From Micromussa lordhowensis (taxonomy: Eukaryota > Cnidaria > Anthozoa > Scleractinia > Lobophylliidae): a stretch of DNA of 64,000 nt. Both the position numbers and the translations under genes were made by a program. Positions 59,121 through 64,000 of this stretch are shown in pieces (within the stretch, counting starts at the first letter, position 1; each line of letters begins with the position of its first letter). The notes under the pieces were generated by a model. That model did not search any database. It saw nothing but the letters and a program-made list of their open reading frames with translations, and had not been told where the DNA came from. The DNA is taken from contig OZ026602.1 in NCBI GenBank assembly GCA_964020085.1, positions 24,340,530 to 24,404,529 on the forward strand, in the 5' to 3' direction.

Positions 59121-59152
59121 CTGAAGATGTATGTTGTAGCATACGAAACGTC
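59121..59152 (+). ncRNA. Hammerhead-like motif
   Basis: CTGAAGA fits CUGANGA; GTATG and CATAC form a five-pair stem II around TTGTAG; GAAACGTC follows. It is probably the footprint of a Penelope-like terminal repeat next to the TSP1 relics. Confidence 0.4.
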
Positions 59153-59204
59153 AAGTTACCTTACTGTTATGTTTGTAACCGCTGTTTGTTTCCTCTTTCT
59201 GTTA

Positions 59205-59326
59205 TGGTCCGACTGTGATAAAACATGCGACGGAGGAGAAAGGACTGGAGCTTGTTCCCAGTCTTCCACGTCCAGCGGTAAGCCCTGCAATAGTGACTCT
59301 CAATGCAACTGACAAACGTCGCTGCC
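59205..59326 (+). pseudogene. Degenerate TSP1 exon (copy of exon 3)
   Basis: WSDCDKTCDGGERTGACSQS, then GKPCNSDSQC and a premature TGA. Aligned with 46524-46709 it lacks the RTRTC strand. The donor, GTGAGT in the gene, is TTGCGT here. Opposite orientation to the gene. Confidence 0.65.
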
Positions 59327-59404
59327 TTGCGTTCTTGAGTTGTTTAATCTTTTTTTCCCAAAGCGTGTCCTTACGCCGCTTCTGTGACTAATCAGTGTTT
59401 TTTA

Positions 59405-59500
59405 GAGTGGGGGAAGTTGTCCAGGAGGGCCGGCGCCTGTGATAGACCCTGTGGCCGGGGAAAGCGGCGTCAAGATTAGAACTCGTACTTGTCAAGAATT
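59405..59500 (+). pseudogene. Degenerate TSP1 exon (copy of exon 4)
   Basis: The acceptor TTTTTTAG then AGTGG matches the start of exon 4 exactly. The body keeps GGCGTCAAGATTAGAACTCG TACTTGTCAAG (VKIRTRTCQ), but in a shifted frame behind a stop. With 59205-59326 it preserves the order of the two TSP1 exons. Confidence 0.6.
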
Positions 59501-59886
59501 TCGTGCACATTGAAACCGCGGCAAATTCGTGTGCCAGCCGGTGCCAAGAATTTTTTTTTGTATTTTGTTCTATTTTTGAGTTGGGAGCTATAACAAAACG
59601 CTTCACGACTGGCCCCACGGGAAATAAAACTCAGTGTTTTCCATGGGGCCAGGCTTAAAATAACTGGTGGCTGCCATGAGCAGTGCCATTTTGTTGTCAG
59701 TTTCGTGATCTTGTTGGAACAATTCTTTATCTATATTAGTTGGAGGAGGAATTTGAAAACGAAGGTTTCATTCTGGAAACGCATCAAATGTTTTACGTCC
59801 ACACTACCCCGGAGGAATTTAAAAACGCACAATAGTGTCTGCTGTTGGCTGCAACAGTTGTCTGCTGTTGGCTGCAGTTGACTTGC

Positions 59887-60038
59887 CCTTTGAATGGCAG
59901 CGAGGCTGGAGGTGACCTTGTTTTGATACAGACCTAAATCAAGTTGTTCTAATTAACTAGCTAGGTGCATCTACATGACGAAAGCAGAGAGGTTTGTATC
60001 AAAGCAAGATCACCTCCAGCCTCGTTGCCATTCAAAGG
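59887..60038. mobile_element. Foldback MITE
   Basis: CCTTTGAATGGCAGCGAGGC TGGAGGTGACCTTG pairs with its inverse complement ending at 60038. The centre is AT-rich. No coding. Confidence 0.8.
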
Positions 60039-60535
60039 CCAGGTCAACGAGCAGACAACTGTGAAATGGTCTACTGATTTACCGCTCATTTTGGATTTGT
60101 GTCTGAGGAAAACTAACCGTTAGAAATAAAGCTGCGTTTTGGGTTCAGGGCTAGGTAGATGATACATTGTCCTTTCCGTTTGAGGTCTAGAAAAGTTAAA
60201 ATATTGAATACACTGTATTAATTATCAGTTTTTCTCACAAGACCTCAAGCGGGCATTATTTTCTTATGTAACATGAAAAACCATCTCTGTTATGGTAAAT
60301 AGAATCAAAACCATAAACTTAAAGATCAAGCCTTTTCATAAATACCCACGGTGACTAGGCGATCTCCGATTGGCGGGTTTTCCACGTGCACCTGCCTGCC
60401 TGAGTAAAGCAAATTTGCTACCCAGACGCGAATTTACATTTTTACTTGCGAACGACGACTCACCGCAATAAAAGAAATGCGAATACACAGCGTTTATTTA
60501 ATAGTCGGCCATTGTGAACTTACAAGGTGCGAACA

Positions 60536-60684
60536 ATGTTCCATCTACGATTAACTTTGAGTCGGTGTGGAGGATTATCGTTCATTTCTTTCTTAGTTAT
60601 TGCTGTTCTTCTTGGACATGTCGAGAGTTCACAAGATGGGAAAAAAGCAATGCAGGTTTTAGAACATCAAGCCAAAGATCTATA
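60536..60684 (+). CDS. MCFD2-like secreted EF-hand protein, exon 1
   Basis: ATG 60536 opens a signal peptide with core FISFLVIAVLLGHVESS and a short QDGKKAMQVLEHQAKDLY segment. The donor GTAAGT at 60685 leaves two bases, which the next exon (62091) completes to Tyr. ATG 60536 is favoured because the signal peptide starts there; an upstream frame at 60514 is out of phase with it. Confidence 0.7.
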
Positions 60685-62090
60685 GTAAGTCACTTAAATT
60701 TTATCTTTTCAGCAGGCAAATGATATAATTTAAATGTCTCAATTTAGTATTGGCTTTGTTTCGAAATTAGCTGCTTCCAAATTCATCGACTAGTGAATTT
60801 CTCTGATTTCATTGTCGATCTCATCGGACATGTAACAGGTTTCGGTTTACTGGTTGAAAGCCTTCGCTAAGAAACCATAGTATCAGTACCTGCTTTATTC
60901 AAATAAACTGATTTGTAAACAGATGCCATGATTCTAGGGTTTTCGTCAGTTTTCATCTAGTTACGTGAGACAGACCGTTAAAAGAACTGGTAGTCACTCA
61001 ATATTTTTAATAAGGGATCACAGTAATAGCCTCGCGAAAGGTCGCGTTATCTTCACAAATTTCAGGTAAAAACAGAAAGTTAACTTTATCGTTATATGGC
61101 TTGTTTTTGTTGCCAATATAACGAGCGCTCTGATTGGCTTTTTCTAGGGTATGATTTTCCCGTTTTATTAGAACTTGGCACAGCATGGGCTCTTTCATTC
61201 AATGAAAATTTTTCGGTTTGAATTTTATTCCGCAAATTTCCATTGACGAATGGAACAGTATTTTTCGGAATTTTCGAAAAAGTGGGCTTCCTCGCGAGCT
61301 GAGGTAGCATACCCGAATTTTCGGAAATTTCTCACCGGCAATTTCCGTCCCATTTGATTTCCCTTTTTGGTTGAATGGTTCGCCTTTCGGGAATTCAACA
61401 ATTTATGGATTTTTTGGAAACTTTCCCTAATAGTACCCACCGTACCAGTCCGTACCATTTGTTCTTATTTCGAATTTTTGGAATTTTTAATTGAATGGAC
61501 GGCTCCCTTAACAACTCCTAATGCGGGTAATAACTCTTGTCCACTCCTGGGAAAATACTGCGTAATTTTATTCTATCGTTTTTATCGCAGTAATTTAGAA
61601 ACTTTAGCGCCTATTTCATCATTTCACCCGTTGAAGAATGCAGTTCGAGGCAATCGAAAGCTTGTGTTTTATAATATACAGTATTTAGGCAGAAAAACGT
61701 TTTTAAATTTGGCTATCTTAATTGACCGCTCAGGATTACCCTTTGGCTCTTTCAGTTGTAAAAGCAATCTGTGAGGTCAAGATGGCTGGATATTTGCCGG
61801 TTTTCAAAGTGCGAGTATCGTAGATATCCGACTTTACTCCCCGCGTTAAGTTTGCTCCACTAAGCACTTAATATCTAAAAACAAATGTTTTCATGACAAT
61901 AATTTCAAGGAAAGGGAACAATCTGTGCCGCTAACGTCCGCCTTCAACATTCGTCTTGCTTCACCCCGTCAGTGATGCTGTGTCGCATTTTTACTCAGGA
62001 TATTTGTCCATTGACATTTTGCTAACTTGTAAGATTAAGGCTTTGACCTTCAAGAATGGCTTTTTGTTGATGTCGTTTATATTTATCCAG
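60685..62090 (+). other. Intron 1 of the EF-hand gene
   Basis: GT..AG. 61180-61500 has TTTCGGAATTTTC-type words, with inverted GGAAATTT/AAATTTCC copies. No exon or clear element. Confidence 0.6.
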
Positions 62091-62157
62091 CCATATCAAA
62101 GAACATCTGAAGGAACAGATGGGAATGGATGACGAAGCAGCCACTAAATACCTCAAT
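62091..62157 (+). CDS. MCFD2-like protein, exon 2
   Basis: From acceptor ATTTATCCAG to donor GTAAGA: HIKEHLKEQMGMDDEAATKY LN. The HxxEHL start and helical composition fit the region before the first EF hand in MCFD2 proteins. It joins both neighbours in frame (phase 2 in, phase 0 out). Confidence 0.75.
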
Positions 62158-63069
62158 GTAAGAAAAATATCAATGTTAAAAATGGAAGAGTAATAATAAG
62201 GATTTTAAATCATCTTGACTAAAAAAGATTCTGGTTGACTTCCAGTCTCAAACCTTTTAAAAAACTAAAATGTACAAGTGTGAAAAATATTACAATGTAA
62301 AATAGTAAGGAACAAATTTACTAACTTAAAAGAATAGAGTATTGTTTTCGTTTAAATGGCCAATATTTCAGCTCTCGCATGGCCTAATAATCGTTCCGTT
62401 AATGTTTACAATGTCAGCGTAATTATCAATTAAGGAAACTTTTGAGTTCGAAGAAATTTGAATCATGGTATAATGCAAGAACTAATGAAGCAGACAATTT
62501 CCAAGCTGTTGCCAAAACAATACTCTATTCTTTTAAATTAGAGCAGTTGTTCTTTTTTTTTGCCTTTCCTATATTTTTCACATTTGGTTAGTGGTTAGGC
62601 AACACTAAGCACTACTGAAGGTCAATAAACTGTACGGAGAGAGAAAGAAAGAGCAATCCTTGTTTCCCTCTGTACCCGCCTCGTCGTCTTGCGCCATCGC
62701 GCGCGCCGTTGACGTTTTTGTCGGTGAAGAGCTCGGCCACGTGCACTGCACAAGCACACCGTTCCAACCAAAAAGGAACGCCTGGGGACGAGGCAGCCCA
62801 TGCTTCCTTTCGAACTTCACACTGAAACTGAATTGTTCGTGTTCTTGCTATGACCCCTGAATGGCGGGAATCTGTAGTAATTATAGGCGATCGTACTGCC
62901 CGCTAGCCGATAGTAAATAAGGACATTATATCCATGGTTGATTCTTGGTGCAAAAGGTTCGCCTTCCGGTTGGAAAACCCAACAACTTTCTGTGTATATG
63001 GCTTGTGTGCAAAATGGATCTTAAGCGGACTAGCTGTGTGCCTATTTTGCTTTTTTCTTTCTGTTGTAG
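62158..63069 (+). other. Intron 2 of the EF-hand gene
   Basis: GT..AG, AT-rich. A sequence near 62330 (AAAAGAATAGAGTATTGTTT) recurs inverted near 62520 as a small foldback of about 200 bp. No exon seen. Confidence 0.55.
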
Positions 63070-63184
63070 GAAACGAAAAGCGAAGTTCAGTTTTTCTTGA
63101 TGCATGACTATGACAATAACAGCAAGTTAGACGGACTGGAGATACTTCAAGGTCTCTCACACCACGAGCATTCTGAGGACGAAG
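63070..63184 (+). CDS. MCFD2-like protein, exon 3 (first EF hand)
   Basis: ETKSEVQFFLMHDYDNNSKL DGLEILQGLSHH: a complete EF loop, D-Y-D-N-N-S-K-L-D-G-L-E, as in MCFD2 (DYDGNNLLDGLE). Acceptor TTTCTGTTGTAG, donor GTAAAC, phase 1. In vertebrates MCFD2 works with LMAN1 in ER-to-Golgi cargo transport. Cell growth regulator with EF hands (CGREF1) is a close alternative. The second EF hand lies beyond the window. Confidence 0.8.
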
Positions 63185-64000
63185 GTAAACGTCTACCAAG
63201 CCGGTGCTGATTAATGTATTGATTCTCTGCACCATTGCATCTAGTTTTTAAATTTCCATTCTCATATTGTGATCCAGGGCTACATCACTCGGATAACTTT
63301 CATATGTATTTTATTAATTAGGATAAATGACTCACGACACATTATTAGAAAGAAAAATTTATGATGTTACCGGTAACTTAATTGAGTGCAACTTGCAGAT
63401 TGAACAGAAAATGCTTACGACAGAAGTATAGGTACCTCCGTTTTGTGGAAAATTGGCAACGACCAAACTTCCTGATACTTACTCACTGACTTACTCATGG
63501 AGATGTAAAAAATATGTTTTTCAACATTTATTATCAAAATCCCCTTGACTATTACATTGTTAAAACATAGGCACGCAAGGCGTGCAAGAGTTATTTTTTT
63601 AATTAAAAGGTTATGAAAATAGGAGCATTTAAGGGAGTGTTTACAGTGACAATTTAGTTAATTTGACAAGTGTTTTTGGCTACGATGCACAGCACGAAAG
63701 AAAGTGAGAATTTATGATATACATACGATCTTAAATCTCTAAGATAAACGAATAGTAGGCCTTACAATTTTGATTTAAAAGTCTGGCTGCCTGGTTTATG
63801 TTGAGAGTGGAAAGAGGCGAAGTGAAGGCCTTGGCGTTGTTTATTTTAACGAGAGAGAATGGGTGATTGTTTTTGGGTAGGTTTTTGAGTTGGTGCGCAA
63901 AGAAAGGGCTGTGAATTTTTTCTTTGTAGAGGAGCAAGCCATATATGTGTATTTTGTGCTTCCATAATAAAACATGGAGTATTGACAGATGATGTTTTAA
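63185..64000 (+). other. Intron 3 of the EF-hand gene, running off the window
   Basis: AT-rich, no exon recognised. The small minus frame at 63731-63937 has no supporting context. Confidence 0.5.

Overview
The window looks like nuclear DNA of an animal, most likely a cnidarian such as a reef coral. The reasons are intron-split genes with canonical GT..AG sites, gene-sparse AT-rich DNA, a secreted protein joining a cysteine module to thrombospondin-1 repeats, a DUF229 sulfatase-like gene, and very dense palindromic MITEs, Penelope-like fragments and non-LTR retroelements. The cnidarian assignment is inference from gene content; no marker gene fixes the species.

Three host genes can be read. 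(1) A DUF229-family, type II membrane, sulfatase-fold protein on the + strand has a complete three-exon model (26867-27380, 33821-34081, 40318-41597; 684 codons plus stop, all junctions phase 1). A second, homologous first exon with the same splice phase and its own TATA box lies far upstream (1149-1602). It is either an alternative first exon or an orphan of a broken paralogue. (2) On the - strand, a secreted protein runs from 50415 down to 45277: signal peptide plus a triplicated cysteine module, then two TSP type 1 exons; its 3' end is not resolved. (3) On the + strand, the 5' part of an MCFD2-like secreted EF-hand gene (60536-63184) continues beyond the window.

Most of the rest is mobile DNA. 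1-374 is a decayed fragment of a HECT-ligase-associated N terminus. 8844-11847 is a complete 3.0-kb element with about 370-bp inverted repeats and a 6-bp target duplication, resembling IS3EU. 18438-24515 holds paired palindromic MITEs, a 4.7-kb inverted-repeat segment containing broken multi-exon coding remnants, and one Harbinger-type MITE nested inside another. The two large introns of the DUF229 gene hold Penelope-like GIY-YIG fragments, a tRNA-derived SINE, several foldbacks, a minisatellite and an RTE-like LINE with a single nonsense codon. 44.3-46.4 kb and 53-54 kb are full of foldback elements, one carrying two facing hammerhead-ribozyme cores.

The most unusual locus is 54.3-58.2 kb. 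A RAG1-like DDE transposase relic with a C-terminal zinc-knuckle tail faces a convergent gene that encodes a chromo-barrel/Tudor-knot protein, the layout of a two-gene transposon. Each reading frame is broken only a few times. It is bounded on the right by a pogo-type MITE that has captured a HIRAN-like segment, and then by a degenerate copy of the two TSP1 exons.
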